Positions 34,003-42,307 of a stretch of DNA of 64,000 nt are shown here, in pieces. Location: positions 95,195-159,194 of the forward strand of contig NZ_JAYRCK010000009.1 of NCBI RefSeq assembly GCF_036409475.1, in the 5' to 3' direction. A model generated the notes under the pieces. It was given only the letters and a program-made list of their open reading frames with translations. It was not told the origin of the DNA and searched no databases. Every line of letters begins with the position of its first letter. Position 1 is the first letter of the stretch. The translations under genes and the position numbers were made by a program. This DNA is from Scandinavium sp036409475 (GTDB taxonomy: Bacteria > Pseudomonadota > Gammaproteobacteria > Enterobacterales > Enterobacteriaceae).

Positions 34003-35130
34003 ATGCAGTGCGCACTTTATGACGCCGGGCGTTGTCGCTCATGCCAGTGGCTTGAACAGCCGGTGTCCAGCCAACTTGCTGCCAAAATGGCCGATCTTCA
34101 GCAGTTGCTTTCAACCACGACGGTTGAAGCGTGGTGTGCGCCTGTCAGTGGCCCGGAAAGCGGGTTTCGCAATAAAGCCAAAATGGTGGTCAGCGGCAGC
34201 GTAGAAAAGCCGTTGCTCGGTATGCTGCATCGCGACGGTACGCCGGAAGATCTCTGCGAGTGCCCACTTTACCCAGACACCTTCGCACCCGTTTTTGCCG
34301 CTCTGAAACCGTTTATCGCACGGGCAGGGCTCACGCCGTATAACGTGGCGCGCAAACGCGGTGAACTGAAATATCTGCTGCTGACCGAAAGCCAGCTGGA
34401 TGGCGGCATGATGCTGCGTTTTGTGCTGCGCTCAGAGACCAAACTCGAACAGCTTCGCGCCGCGCTGCCTGCGTTACAGGCTGAGTTGCCGCAGCTGAAA
34501 GTCGTCTCGGTCAATATTCAGCCGGTACACATGGCCATCATGGAAGGGGAAAAAGAAATTTTCCTGACTCCGCAGCAGGCACTTCCTGAACGGTTCAACG
34601 GCGTGCCGCTGTGGATCCGCCCGCAAAGCTTTTTCCAGACCAACCCAACGGTAGCAAGCCAACTGTACGCGACAGCCAGAGACTGGGTACGCCAGTTGCC
34701 GGTGAATCATATGTGGGATTTATTCTGCGGCGTGGGCGGCTTTGGTCTGCACTGTGCGACACCAGAGATGACCCTCACTGGCATCGAAATCTCTGCGGAA
34801 GCCATCGCCTGTGCGAAGCAATCGGCGGAAGCGTTGGGGTTACAAAATCTGCATTTTCAGGCGCTGGATTCCACGAAGTTTGCCACGGCGCAAGGACAGG
34901 CGCCTGAACTGGTACTGGTCAATCCACCGCGTCGCGGCATCGGCAAAGCGCTGTGCGACTATCTCAGTGAAATGGCCCCGCAGTTTATTATTTATTCGAG
35001 CTGTAACGCGCAGACCATGGCGAAAGACATCCAGCATTTGCCAGATTATCGGGTGGTTCGCGTGCAGCTGTTTGATATGTTCCCGCACACTTCGCATTAC
35101 GAAGTGATGGGGCTGTTGATACGGAAATAA
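34003..35130 (+). CDS. rlmC: 23S rRNA (uracil-747 C5)-methyltransferase RlmC
   Basis: The 375-residue protein matches E. coli RlmC (RumB). The [4Fe-4S] cysteines are C3, C11 and C14 (QCALYDAGRCRSC) and the one in EDLCECP near 87. The SAM site is DLFCGVGGFGLHCA, the QSFFQTNP and VNPPRRGIG motifs are present, and the nucleophile is the Cys in IYSSCNAQTMAKD near 334. It methylates U747 of 23S rRNA with SAM. It is a single gene following ybjO by 42 bases. Confidence 0.97.
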   Translation: MQCALYDAGRCRSCQWLEQPVSSQLAAKMADLQQLLSTTTVEAWCAPVSGPESGFRNKAKMVVSGSVEKPLLGMLHRDGTPEDLCECPLYPDTFAPVFAALKPFIARAGLTPYNVARKRGELKYLLLTESQLDGGMMLRFVLRSETKLEQLRAALPALQAELPQLKVVSVNIQPVHMAIMEGEKEIFLTPQQALPERFNGVPLWIRPQSFFQTNPTVASQLYATARDWVRQLPVNHMWDLFCGVGGFGLHCATPEMTLTGIEISAEAIACAKQSAEALGLQNLHFQALDSTKFATAQGQAPELVLVNPPRRGIGKALCDYLSEMAPQFIIYSSCNAQTMAKDIQHLPDYRVVRVQLFDMFPHTSHYEVMGLLIRK

Positions 35131-35133
35131 AGC

Positions 35134-35228
35134 CCCTCACCCTAACCCTCTCCCCAAAGGGGAGAGGGGATCTGACCGAGCGTTGTTTTCCCCCTCGCCC
35201 CTTTGGGGAGAGGGCCGGGGTGAGGGGA
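35134..35228. repeat. long inverted repeat (CCCTCACCC... family) after rlmC
   Basis: CCCCTCACCCTAACCCTCTC on the left pairs with GAGAGGGCCGGGGTGAGGGG on the right, each arm also containing a CCCCAAAGGGG or CCCCTTTGGGG mini-palindrome. The whole forms a large stem of about 40 base pairs around a 20-base spacer. Elements of this type recur between genes in many enterobacteria. It separates convergent rlmC and the MXKDX gene and can act as a two-way terminator. Confidence 0.8.
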
Positions 35229-35241
35229 TAAACACCGGCAC

Positions 35242-35499
35242 TTACTGGCTCATCGCATCCTTTTTCATGCCGTCTTTCGACATGTTATCCATTTTCCCCA
35301 TACTGTCCTTTTTCATAGCGTCTTTCTTCATGCCATCTTTGGCCATACCGTCCTTACACATACCGTCTTTGCACATTTTGTCGTGCGGTTTCGCCATGTC
35401 GTCTTTCTTCATGGCGTCTTTACTCATGTTGTCAGCCGCCTGCGCGTTAACCATAAACAGGGCGGAAAGAGCAGCAGCAACAATCATCATCTTTTTCAT
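35242..35499 (-). CDS. secreted MXKDX-repeat protein
   Basis: The 85-residue product has a signal peptide (KKMMIVAAALSALFMVNAQA) and a mature part of about 64 residues built almost entirely of Met-x-Lys-Asp-x pentapeptides (about eleven units, e.g. MSKDA, MKKDD, MCKDG). This is the known pentapeptide MXKDX repeat family. Two of the repeats carry cysteine. Met- and Cys-rich secreted repeats suggest copper or other metal binding, or oxidant scavenging; that is inference. Upstream on the same strand lies a ruined molybdopterin oxidoreductase gene, its probable former operon partner. Confidence 0.85.
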   Translation of the reverse strand: MKKMMIVAAALSALFMVNAQAADNMSKDAMKKDDMAKPHDKMCKDGMCKDGMAKDGMKKDAMKKDSMGKMDNMSKDGMKKDAMSQ

Positions 35500-35529
35500 G
35501 GTATTTCCTCGTCATCGTTGTGTTGGGTA

Positions 35530-35790
35530 TTAACGTCCACCAAACCAGTTGTAACCCTGGTTTTCCCAGTAACCGCCCGGGAAGCGATTGGTGATTTCTA
35601 TGGATAAAACATGCTTCGGGTTTTGTAGCCCAACCTGGTCGGGATACGAATTTTCATCGGGAAAGGGCAGGTGATATCGGATTCGTGATATTCAGGGGCC
35701 AGATTACGGTGACTGAACAGACCCCCCTGAACCCGGTCATTAAAGCGAGACATGCGGGACAGCGCCGTCTCTCCGTGAATGACATGCCCA
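35530..35790 (-). pseudogene. sulfite-oxidase-type molybdopterin oxidoreductase, internal-deletion remnant
   Basis: On the minus strand one frame reads LSRMSRFNDRVQGGLFSHRN and goes on LAPEYHESDITCPFPM, typical of the N-terminus of this oxidoreductase family. It passes directly into KIRIPTRLGYK and, after a frameshift, NPKHVLSIEITNRFPGGYW followed by ENQGYNWFGGR and a stop, which is the family's C-terminus. The catalytic middle, more than a hundred residues, is gone, and no start codon is left. Its stop lies 31 bases before the MXKDX gene's start, on the same strand, so the two probably formed one operon divergent from the two-component genes. Confidence 0.7.
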
Positions 35791-35901
35791 CATCATGCAA
35801 GGTTTCTTATCACCACATCCTCACGGAAGTTTAAATAAAATGTGATAACTCGCCGCGCTCGCGTACGGTAAGATTTAGGGAAAGACGGTTGGTGAATACT
35901 C

Positions 35902-36624
35902 ATGAATAGCGCAAAGAAAATACTGCTGGTGGAAGACGATCAGGACATCGCCACATTACTGCGATTAAACCTGCAGGACGAAGGCTACCAGATAGTCCAC
36001 GAAGTGAACGGGACTCAGGCGCTGGTGCAGCTTGAGAATCAGGTGTGGGATGCGGTTATCCTCGACCTGATGTTGCCGGGTGTCGACGGACTGGAGATTT
36101 GTCGGCGCATTCGCCAGATGACGCGCTATCTGCCGGTTATCATCATCAGCGCGCGCACCAGTGAAACCCATCGAGTACTGGGGTTGGAAATGGGCGCAGA
36201 CGATTACCTGCCGAAGCCGTTTTCTGTGCTGGAACTGATTGCCCGCGTCAAAGCGCTGTTCCGCCGCCAGGAAGCCATGGGGCAAAATATTCGCATGGAA
36301 GGCGGGTCGATCAGCTCTCATGGCCTGGATATTGACCCGTTGTCGCGTGAGGTTCGCCTGCGCGGCGAGACGGTGGAGTTGACCCCTCGCGAATTTGATT
36401 TGCTGTACTGGTTTGCCCGCCATCCGGGCGAAGTGTTTTCCCGTTTATCGCTGCTCGACCGGGTTTGGGGCTATCAACATGAAGGCTATGAGCACACCGT
36501 CAACACGCATATTAACCGCCTGCGAATCAAGATTGAGCACGACCCGGCCGAACCGGAAATCATTCTGACGGTCTGGGGGAAGGGCTACAAATTTGCCAGT
36601 GATAAAGCGGAGTCATCATCATGA
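35902..36624 (+). CDS. OmpR-family response regulator
   Basis: The 240-residue protein has a receiver domain (about 6-118) with acidic pocket E11-D12-D13, phosphoacceptor D55 in VILDLMLPG, and K in YLPKPF near 107. A winged-helix DNA-binding domain follows (about 140-232, VELTPREFDLLYWFARHPGEVFSR...TVNTHINRLRIKIE). It overlaps the kinase gene by four bases. The genes are divergent from the MXKDX/oxidoreductase operon, so they probably control it. I do not recognise a named E. coli counterpart. Confidence 0.92.
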   Translation: MNSAKKILLVEDDQDIATLLRLNLQDEGYQIVHEVNGTQALVQLENQVWDAVILDLMLPGVDGLEICRRIRQMTRYLPVIIISARTSETHRVLGLEMGADDYLPKPFSVLELIARVKALFRRQEAMGQNIRMEGGSISSHGLDIDPLSREVRLRGETVELTPREFDLLYWFARHPGEVFSRLSLLDRVWGYQHEGYEHTVNTHINRLRIKIEHDPAEPEIILTVWGKGYKFASDKAESSS

Positions 36625-38093
36625 TCCGTCGTTTGAGTCTCAGCCAGCGCCTGACGCTGGTCTTCACCGCTATCCTGCTACTGTGTGCCATGGCGGCATG
36701 CAGCGTTCAGCTCTACAGCACCAGCCAGTACGGTAGCGCGATGGTTCAGCGCCTTTCCGCCGGGCTGGCGCAGCAAATCGTCAATAGCGAGCCGTTGCTG
36801 GATAAACAGGGCGATGTGAACCGCCAGACGCTGAAAACGCTGTTTGACCGTCTGATGACCCTTAATCCCAGTGTTGAGCTTTATCTTGTTGCGCCTGACG
36901 GACAGCTTCTGGCAGATGCCGCACCTGCGGGCCATCTGAAGCGACAGAAAATCGATATTGCGCCGCTGCAAGCCTTCCTGGGAGGGGCGGCCTGGCCGGT
37001 ATTTGGTGACGATCCCCGCAGTCTGAACAAAGAGAAAGTCTTCAGCGTCGCACCGGTGAGGCTGAATGGCGAGCTGCACTGCTATCTGTACATTATTTTG
37101 CAGGGCGAGGATTTGAATGCGCTGTCAGACAGCGCCTGGCAAAAAGCGCTGTGGAGTACGGTGTTGTGGTCACTGTTGTTGGTCGCGTTATTTGGCACAG
37201 TGGCGGGAATGATGGTCTGGTACTGGGTGACTCGCCCGGTAAAACAGCTGACGGCAGATGTGCGCGGTGTCGACCAGGACAGCATGAATGCCATCAAACA
37301 GCTCGCCCAACAAACGCCTGAGCGCCAGCCGACTAATGAAGTGGAAATCCTGCGAAATACCTTCATCGAACTGGCACGCAAAATTGCCAGCCAGTGGGAT
37401 CAGCTTTCGGACAGCGACAGGCAGCGCCGGGAGTTTATCGCCAATATTTCCCATGACTTGCGCACGCCGTTAACGTCCCTGCTGGGGTATCTGGAAACGC
37501 TGTCAATGAAGGCCGATACGCTTTCACCCGCTGATAACCGACAGTATCTGGCGATTGCGCTGCGCCAGGGTCACAAAGTCCGGCATTTATCGCAGCAGTT
37601 GTTCGAACTGGCGAAACTGGAGCATGGCGGTATCAAGCCGCAGCTCGAACGCTTTGCAATCGGCGAGCTGATTCAGGACGTGGCGCAGAAATTCGACCTG
37701 GCGATTGAAACGCGCCGCCTGAAGCTCAAAGTCGATATGCCGCATTCGCTGCCACTGGTTAATGCCGATGTCTCGATGATTGAAAGGGTGGTGACAAATC
37801 TGCTTGATAACGCCGTGCGCCACACACCGGAAGGCGGCACCATCACGTTACGAGTCTGGCAGGAAAACGCGCAGCTACAGGTGGAAGTGGCGGACAACGG
37901 CCCGGGTGTAGAAAATGAGTTGCGCGAACAGTTGTTCCAGCGTCCATCGGTACTTAACCCGCAAAGCGCACGAGAAAATCGCGGTGGCCTCGGGTTACTG
38001 ATAGTAAGAAGAATGCTGGAGTTGCACGGCGGCGGTATTCGCCTGGTCGACGCGACTGCCGGGGCTTGCTTCCGTTTCTTTGTGCCTTTGTAA
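36621..38093 (+). CDS. sensor histidine kinase with HAMP domain
   Basis: The 490-residue kinase has a transmembrane segment at about 11-30, a periplasmic sensor of about 140 residues (with one Cys, in ELHCYL), a second transmembrane segment at about 176-203, a HAMP linker (about 200-262), a dimerisation domain with H278 in ANISHDLRTPLTSL, and an ATPase domain with the N box ERVVTNLLDNAVRHT, G1 VADNGPGV and G2 RGGLGLLIVRRM. It pairs with the preceding response regulator. The signal is unknown; proximity to an MXKDX protein and oxidoreductase remnant suggests an oxidative or metal stimulus in the periplasm. Confidence 0.92.
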   Translation: MIRRLSLSQRLTLVFTAILLLCAMAACSVQLYSTSQYGSAMVQRLSAGLAQQIVNSEPLLDKQGDVNRQTLKTLFDRLMTLNPSVELYLVAPDGQLLADAAPAGHLKRQKIDIAPLQAFLGGAAWPVFGDDPRSLNKEKVFSVAPVRLNGELHCYLYIILQGEDLNALSDSAWQKALWSTVLWSLLLVALFGTVAGMMVWYWVTRPVKQLTADVRGVDQDSMNAIKQLAQQTPERQPTNEVEILRNTFIELARKIASQWDQLSDSDRQRREFIANISHDLRTPLTSLLGYLETLSMKADTLSPADNRQYLAIALRQGHKVRHLSQQLFELAKLEHGGIKPQLERFAIGELIQDVAQKFDLAIETRRLKLKVDMPHSLPLVNADVSMIERVVTNLLDNAVRHTPEGGTITLRVWQENAQLQVEVADNGPGVENELREQLFQRPSVLNPQSARENRGGLGLLIVRRMLELHGGGIRLVDATAGACFRFFVPL

Positions 38094-38097
38094 AAAA

Positions 38098-38182
38098 GCC
38101 GTTGCCCGGTGGCGCTTTGCTTACCGTGCCTACGAGCTGCTTTGCTCTTGTAGGCCCGGCAAGCTTGCGCCGCCGGGCATGA
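38098..38182. repeat. REP/BIME between the kinase gene and artJ
   Basis: Two opposed units (GTTGCCCGGTGGCGCT...ACCGTGCCTACGAG, then TTGTAGGCCCGGCAAGCTTGCGCCGCCGGGCAT) lie between convergent genes. Confidence 0.75.
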
Positions 38183-38188
38183 AACCGA

Positions 38189-38920
38189 TTACTGCGGGAA
38201 CCATTGCTCGCTGATTTTCTGATAGGTGCCGTCGGCTTTAATCGCATTCAGCGCGCCGTTCAGTTTTTCCAGCAGCGCTTTATTATCCGGGCGCACGGCA
38301 ATGCCAAGGCCGGTGCCGAAGTACTGCGGGTCGGTGACTTTCGGCGTGGCAACACCCAACTGTGGGTTGGTTTTCAGCCATTCGTTCACGACTGCGGTAT
38401 CACCAAACACGCCATCAATACGGCCATTTTTCAGGTCGATAATCGCATTCTGGTAGCTATCGTACGCCACGGTTTTCACTTCAGGGTGTTTATCCTGCAG
38501 GTATTTCTGGTGGGTGGTGCCGTTTTCCATGCCGATGCGTTTGCCCTTCAGGTCTTCAAAGCTTTTAAACTCGCCTTTTTTGGCAATCACCATCGCGGAG
38601 TTGGCGTAATACGCATCGGTGAATGAAACCTGTTTGCTACGCTCTGGCGTGATGTCCATGCCGGAAATCACTGCGTCGTATTTCCTGAATTTAAGCGCCG
38701 GGATCAGGCTGTCGAAGGCATGGTTCGTGAACGTGCAGTCGGCCTGCATTTGCTTACACAGCGCTTTGGCTAAATCGATATCGAAGCCGACAATCTGGTT
38801 GCTGGCATCAAGGGATTCAAAAGGAGGGTAGGTGGCTGAAACACCAAAGCTGATTTTATCGGCGGCGGAGGCGCCCACGGCAAAAGTCGCAAGGACTGCG
38901 GCCAGAATCATTTTTTTCAT
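38189..38920 (-). CDS. artJ: arginine-binding periplasmic protein ArtJ
   Basis: The ATG at 38920 has GGGAG upstream and gives 243 residues (E. coli 243), with a 19-residue signal peptide ending in ASA. Type III solute-binding signatures: GVSATYPPFESLDASNQIVGFDIDLAKALC, and the two ligand segments DAVISGMDITPERSKQV and GKRIGMENGTTHQKYL. ArtJ binds L-arginine with high affinity and feeds ArtQM-P. An ARG box upstream shows repression by ArgR. It forms its own unit downstream of artPIQM. Confidence 0.96.
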   Translation of the reverse strand: MKKMILAAVLATFAVGASAADKISFGVSATYPPFESLDASNQIVGFDIDLAKALCKQMQADCTFTNHAFDSLIPALKFRKYDAVISGMDITPERSKQVSFTDAYYANSAMVIAKKGEFKSFEDLKGKRIGMENGTTHQKYLQDKHPEVKTVAYDSYQNAIIDLKNGRIDGVFGDTAVVNEWLKTNPQLGVATPKVTDPQYFGTGLGIAVRPDNKALLEKLNGALNAIKADGTYQKISEQWFPQ

Positions 38921-38989
38921 CGTAAAGCTCCCGTCGGTCAATCTTATGATAAACGCCCTGTCTGAGGCATAGGAATTACCTTGCCATTA

Positions 38990-39007
38990 AGTGAATTTAT
39001 ATTCAAT
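38990..39007. promoter_or_regulatory. ARG box (ArgR operator) of artJ
   Basis: AG-TGAAT-TTAT-ATTCA-AT matches the ARG box consensus wnTGAATwwwwATTCAnw at all fixed positions. It is 70 bases upstream of the artJ start, in the promoter region. Confidence 0.85.
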
Positions 39008-39037
39008 AAAAACGATTAAATATTTTAAAATGAACAT

Positions 39038-39072
39038 AAAAAAAGCGGGAAGTTAGCCACTTACCCGCTTTC
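39038..39072 (-). terminator. terminator of artPIQM
   Basis: Read on the minus strand, AGCGGGTAAGT pairs with ACTTCCCGCT around a short loop, flanked by AAA and followed by TTTTTT. It lies 22 bases beyond the artM stop. Confidence 0.8.
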
Positions 39073-39093
39073 CTGATGATTTTGTATGCAGCG

Positions 39094-39762
39094 TTAATTG
39101 CGGCGTTCGAACGCCAGCGCTTTGCGTTCAACCAGGCGCATCAACAGCGTCAACAGGCCGTTTACCACCAGATAAACCACGCCTGCTGCGCCAAAGACCA
39201 TCACATCGTAGGTGCGTCCGTACAGCAGTTGCCCGTGGCCCATCACCTCCATCAGCGTGATGGTGTAAGCCAGAGAGGTACTCTTGAACACCAGCACCAC
39301 TTCGTTGGAGTAAGAGGAGAGTGCGCGCTTAAAGGCATACGGCAGCAGGATAGCCAGCGTGTCTTTCTTGCTCATCCCTAACGCCCCGCAGGACTGCCAC
39401 TGACCGTCCGGAATCGCGCGGATCGCGCCATAGAACAGTTGCGTGGTATAAGCCGCGCTGTTCAGTGACAAGGCAATCATCGCGCACAGCCACGGTTCGG
39501 ACAGCAGATGCCAGATAGCCGGGTAGTTCTGCAACTGCGGGAACTGGCCTGGGCCGTAGTAAATCAGGAAGATTTGTACCAGCAGCGGCGTACCGGTAAA
39601 GAGCGTGATATAGCCGCGCACAATCCACACCAGTACTGGCGTTTTTAACGTCAGAATGATGGTAAAAATCAGCGACAAAATCAGGGCGACGATGATCGAC
39701 GCCACGGTCAGCGTCAGGCTGGTGTGCAGCCCTTTCAGCAGTTCGGGTAAATACTCAAGCAT
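39094..39762 (-). CDS. artM: arginine ABC transporter permease ArtM
   Basis: The 222-residue permease (E. coli 222) is of the HisMQ type, with five transmembrane segments and the EAA-like loop AIRAIPDGQWQSCGALGMSKKDTLAILLPYA. It starts one base inside the artQ stop. With ArtQ it forms the arginine channel. Confidence 0.96.
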   Translation of the reverse strand: MLEYLPELLKGLHTSLTLTVASIIVALILSLIFTIILTLKTPVLVWIVRGYITLFTGTPLLVQIFLIYYGPGQFPQLQNYPAIWHLLSEPWLCAMIALSLNSAAYTTQLFYGAIRAIPDGQWQSCGALGMSKKDTLAILLPYAFKRALSSYSNEVVLVFKSTSLAYTITLMEVMGHGQLLYGRTYDVMVFGAAGVVYLVVNGLLTLLMRLVERKALAFERRN

Positions 39763-40478
39763 CAGCCTGGTCTCCGTTCAAAGCGAGTCGCGCGCAGGTC
39801 AATGCGTTTGAGGATGTACTGACTGAGCAGGGTGATAACCAGGTAAATCGCCGCCGCCACGATGTACCAGGTAAACGGCTCCTGAGTGCGGGTGGCAATG
39901 CTTTTGGTCTGCAGCATCAGGTCGTTGACGCTGATAAGCGACACCAGCGCGGTATCCTTCAGCAGCACCAGCCACTGGTTGCCGAGGCCCGGCAGCGCAT
40001 GACGCCACATCTGCGGCATCACCAGACGGAAGAAAATCGCCGTTTTCGACAATCCCAGCGCCTGGCCGGATTCCCACTGACCTTGCGGTACCGCTTTCAG
40101 TGCGCCGCGCAGTGTTTGCGAGGCGTAAGCAGAATAGAGCAGTGAAAGGGCAATCACGCCGCACAGGAACGGGCTGACGTCGAAGTTTTCAATCTGCACC
40201 TGCACCGGGATTTGCACAAACCCCAGCGGGAGAGTGAAGCCATCGGAAAGCAGCAGCAGAAGCTGTGAGGAGCCAAAATAGATAAACAGCACCACCAGAA
40301 TTTCCGGCAGGCCGCGAAGCGCGGTGACCAGCGCTGTGCCAAGCCACGCAACAGGGCGCCATTTGGCCGATTCCCATACCGCGAACAGCATTGCCAGCAC
40401 CAGGCCAATGGCCAGCGCACAAACGGCAAGGCCGACGGTCATCCCGGCGGCGCTTGCTAAAGGAAACATTTCATTCAT
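39762..40478 (-). CDS. artQ: arginine ABC transporter permease ArtQ
   Basis: The 238-residue permease (E. coli 238) pairs with ArtM. The conserved loop is LKAVPQGQWESGQALGLSKTAIFFRLVMPQ. It shares one base with artM, and follows artI after 131 bases that contain a two-palindrome repeat. Confidence 0.96.
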   Translation of the reverse strand: MNEMFPLASAAGMTVGLAVCALAIGLVLAMLFAVWESAKWRPVAWLGTALVTALRGLPEILVVLFIYFGSSQLLLLLSDGFTLPLGFVQIPVQVQIENFDVSPFLCGVIALSLLYSAYASQTLRGALKAVPQGQWESGQALGLSKTAIFFRLVMPQMWRHALPGLGNQWLVLLKDTALVSLISVNDLMLQTKSIATRTQEPFTWYIVAAAIYLVITLLSQYILKRIDLRATRFERRPG

Positions 40479-40502
40479 TTAGAATTACTTCTGATTGATG
40501 AC

Positions 40503-40571
40503 AAAGAAGGAAAAAACGTGTTTTTTCCTTCTTTGTGGTTAGCAGCCGAAAATCAATGAATTGATTTTCCT
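40503..40571. repeat. two-palindrome intergenic repeat, copy 2 (between artI and artQ)
   Basis: This differs from the copy at 27174-27245 at only a few positions over about 70 bases, including AAGAAGGAAAAA...TTTTTTCCTTCTT, the linker GTTAGCAGCC and the palindrome GAAAATCAAT-GA-ATTGATTTTC. It interrupts the artPIQM operon after the binding-protein gene, where it could reduce read-through into artQ or protect upstream mRNA. Confidence 0.8.
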
Positions 40572-40609
40572 TGTTTTTTCATCAATCCCTTGGCCATGTG
40601 CCAACAGAC

Positions 40610-41341
40610 TTACTTCTGGAACCATTTGGTGTAGATGGTCTGGTAAGTGCCCTCTTTCTTCACTTTATCCAGCGCGGTGTTCAGCTTCTGCTGCAGGTCG
40701 GTGTTGCCCTGACGAATGGCAATGCCCAGACCGGTACCGAAGTAGTCTTTATCCGTGACTTTATCGCCAATCGCCGCCAGTTTCGGGTCGGCTTTCAGCC
40801 ACTCGGTGACGACCGCCGTATCACCAAACACCGCGTCGATACGGCCATTCTGCATATCCAGTTTGGCGTTCATGTAGCTGTCGTAAGGCACAACGGTAAT
40901 TTCCGGGTGCTTATCGGTGATGTATTTCTGGTGAGTAGACCCGTTCTGCATCCCAACTTTTTTGCCTTTCAGCGCCGCGATATCCGCGACTTTACCTTTC
41001 TGGCCGACGAACAGCGCAGAGTTTTCATAGTAAGGCTGGGTGAACAGCACCTGTTTTTCACGGTCTGGCGTGATGTCCATCCCGGAAATCACCGCGTCGA
41101 TGCGACGGAATTTCAGGCTTGGGATCAGGCTGTCAAACGCCTGGTTGGTGAAAGTACAGGTGGCATCGATTTCTTTACACAGGGCATTCGCCAGGTCGAC
41201 GTCGAAACCGACAATCTTGTTGCTGGCATCCATCGATTCAAACGGAGGGTAAGACGCTTCCATGGCAAAACGGATAGTCTGAGCAGCGCTGGCAGACAGG
41301 CTAACACTGGCGAGCAGCGCGGCAATCACGATTTTTTTCAT
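40610..41341 (-). CDS. artI: periplasmic binding protein ArtI
   Basis: The start at 41341 gives 243 residues (E. coli 243). An ATG two codons upstream (41347) is closer to the GGGA site and might be used. It has a signal peptide ending in LSASA. It is a paralogue of ArtJ with the same layout (FAMEASYPPFESMDASNKIVGFDVDLANALC; DAVISGMDITPDREKQV; GKKVGMQNGSTHQKYI). E. coli ArtI does not bind arginine as ArtJ does and its ligand is not settled. It is second in artPIQM. Confidence 0.95.
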   Translation of the reverse strand: MKKIVIAALLASVSLSASAAQTIRFAMEASYPPFESMDASNKIVGFDVDLANALCKEIDATCTFTNQAFDSLIPSLKFRRIDAVISGMDITPDREKQVLFTQPYYENSALFVGQKGKVADIAALKGKKVGMQNGSTHQKYITDKHPEITVVPYDSYMNAKLDMQNGRIDAVFGDTAVVTEWLKADPKLAAIGDKVTDKDYFGTGLGIAIRQGNTDLQQKLNTALDKVKKEGTYQTIYTKWFQK

Positions 41342-41361
41342 TGTCATTGTTCCCGAAAACA

Positions 41362-42090
41362 TCAGTGTGAAAGATAGTTTTTAAAGGCGTCGGTCTGCGG
41401 CTCGGCAAAGCAGCTCGCATCCCCTTGTTCAACGATATGACCGTTTTCCATGTACACCACCCGGCTCGCGGTTTTACGCGCGACTTCCACTTCATGGGTG
41501 ACGATCACCTGAGTAATTTGGGTTTGTGCCAGTTCGCGGATGATGCTGACAATCTGCGCAGTGATTTCAGGGTCCAGCGCGGCAGTCGGTTCGTCAAACA
41601 ACAGCACTTGCGGTTCCATCATCAGCGCACGGGCAATGGCCACACGCTGCTGCTGACCACCAGAAAGGTGCAGTGGATAGCGATCGCTGTAAGGTTTTAA
41701 GCGCAGACGTTCCAGCAGTTTTTCGGCGCGAACCATCGCCTGAACTTTTGACAGACCCAGCACACGGCAAGGGGCTTCAATCAGATTTTGCACCACGGTG
41801 AGGTGCGGCCACAGGTTGTACTGCTGGAAAACCATCCCGACGTTTTGGCGCAATTCACGGATCGCGGCGTCAGAAGGGGCTTTGCTGAAATTGAACTGAT
41901 TTCCCGCAATCGAGAGTTGCCCGGAACGTGGCATCTCCAGCAGGTTAAGGACGCGTAACAGCGAACTTTTTCCCGCGCCGCTAGGGCCAAGCAGCACCAG
42001 CGTTTCACCCTGCGGGCAGGCCAGGGTTATGTCGAACAGCGCCTGATGTGCGCCGTAAAAGCAGTTAATGCCTTCTAGTTTTATACTCAT
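41362..42090 (-). CDS. artP: arginine ABC transporter ATPase ArtP
   Basis: The ATG at 42090 gives 242 residues as in E. coli. Walker A is GPSGAGKSS, the Q-loop is GMVFQQYNLWPH, the signature LHLSGGQQQRVAIARAL, Walker B VLLFDEPTAALDPE and the switch VTHEVEVA. It energises arginine import through ArtQM. It is first in artPIQM, read leftward. Confidence 0.96.
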   Translation of the reverse strand: MSIKLEGINCFYGAHQALFDITLACPQGETLVLLGPSGAGKSSLLRVLNLLEMPRSGQLSIAGNQFNFSKAPSDAAIRELRQNVGMVFQQYNLWPHLTVVQNLIEAPCRVLGLSKVQAMVRAEKLLERLRLKPYSDRYPLHLSGGQQQRVAIARALMMEPQVLLFDEPTAALDPEITAQIVSIIRELAQTQITQVIVTHEVEVARKTASRVVYMENGHIVEQGDASCFAEPQTDAFKNYLSH

Positions 42091-42140
42091 CCGGGAAATC
42101 TGATACCGATAGTAATTGAGGCCGCAAATAGTAACGTTGG

Positions 42141-42167
42141 CAGAATAGTTATGCAATATTTATGCGT
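42141..42167. promoter_or_regulatory. probable tandem ARG boxes upstream of artP
   Basis: On the minus strand CGCATAAATATTGC and TGCATAACTATTCT lie next to each other, each an imperfect match to TGAATwwwwATTCA. They begin about 50 bases upstream of artP. ArgR represses artPIQM in E. coli, which supports the reading, but the matches are weaker than at artJ. Confidence 0.45.
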
Positions 42168-42307
42168 TAAAACTTAAATATAAACCATGTTCACTCTTAA
42201 AGTTAGCACAAAATAGCGAGAGTGCAGGGGCATCAGAATAAATGTCAGCATTCATCACAGAATGCCAGACATTTACCCTGAGTTATTCGGTGGGAATGGG
42301 GGCGGAA

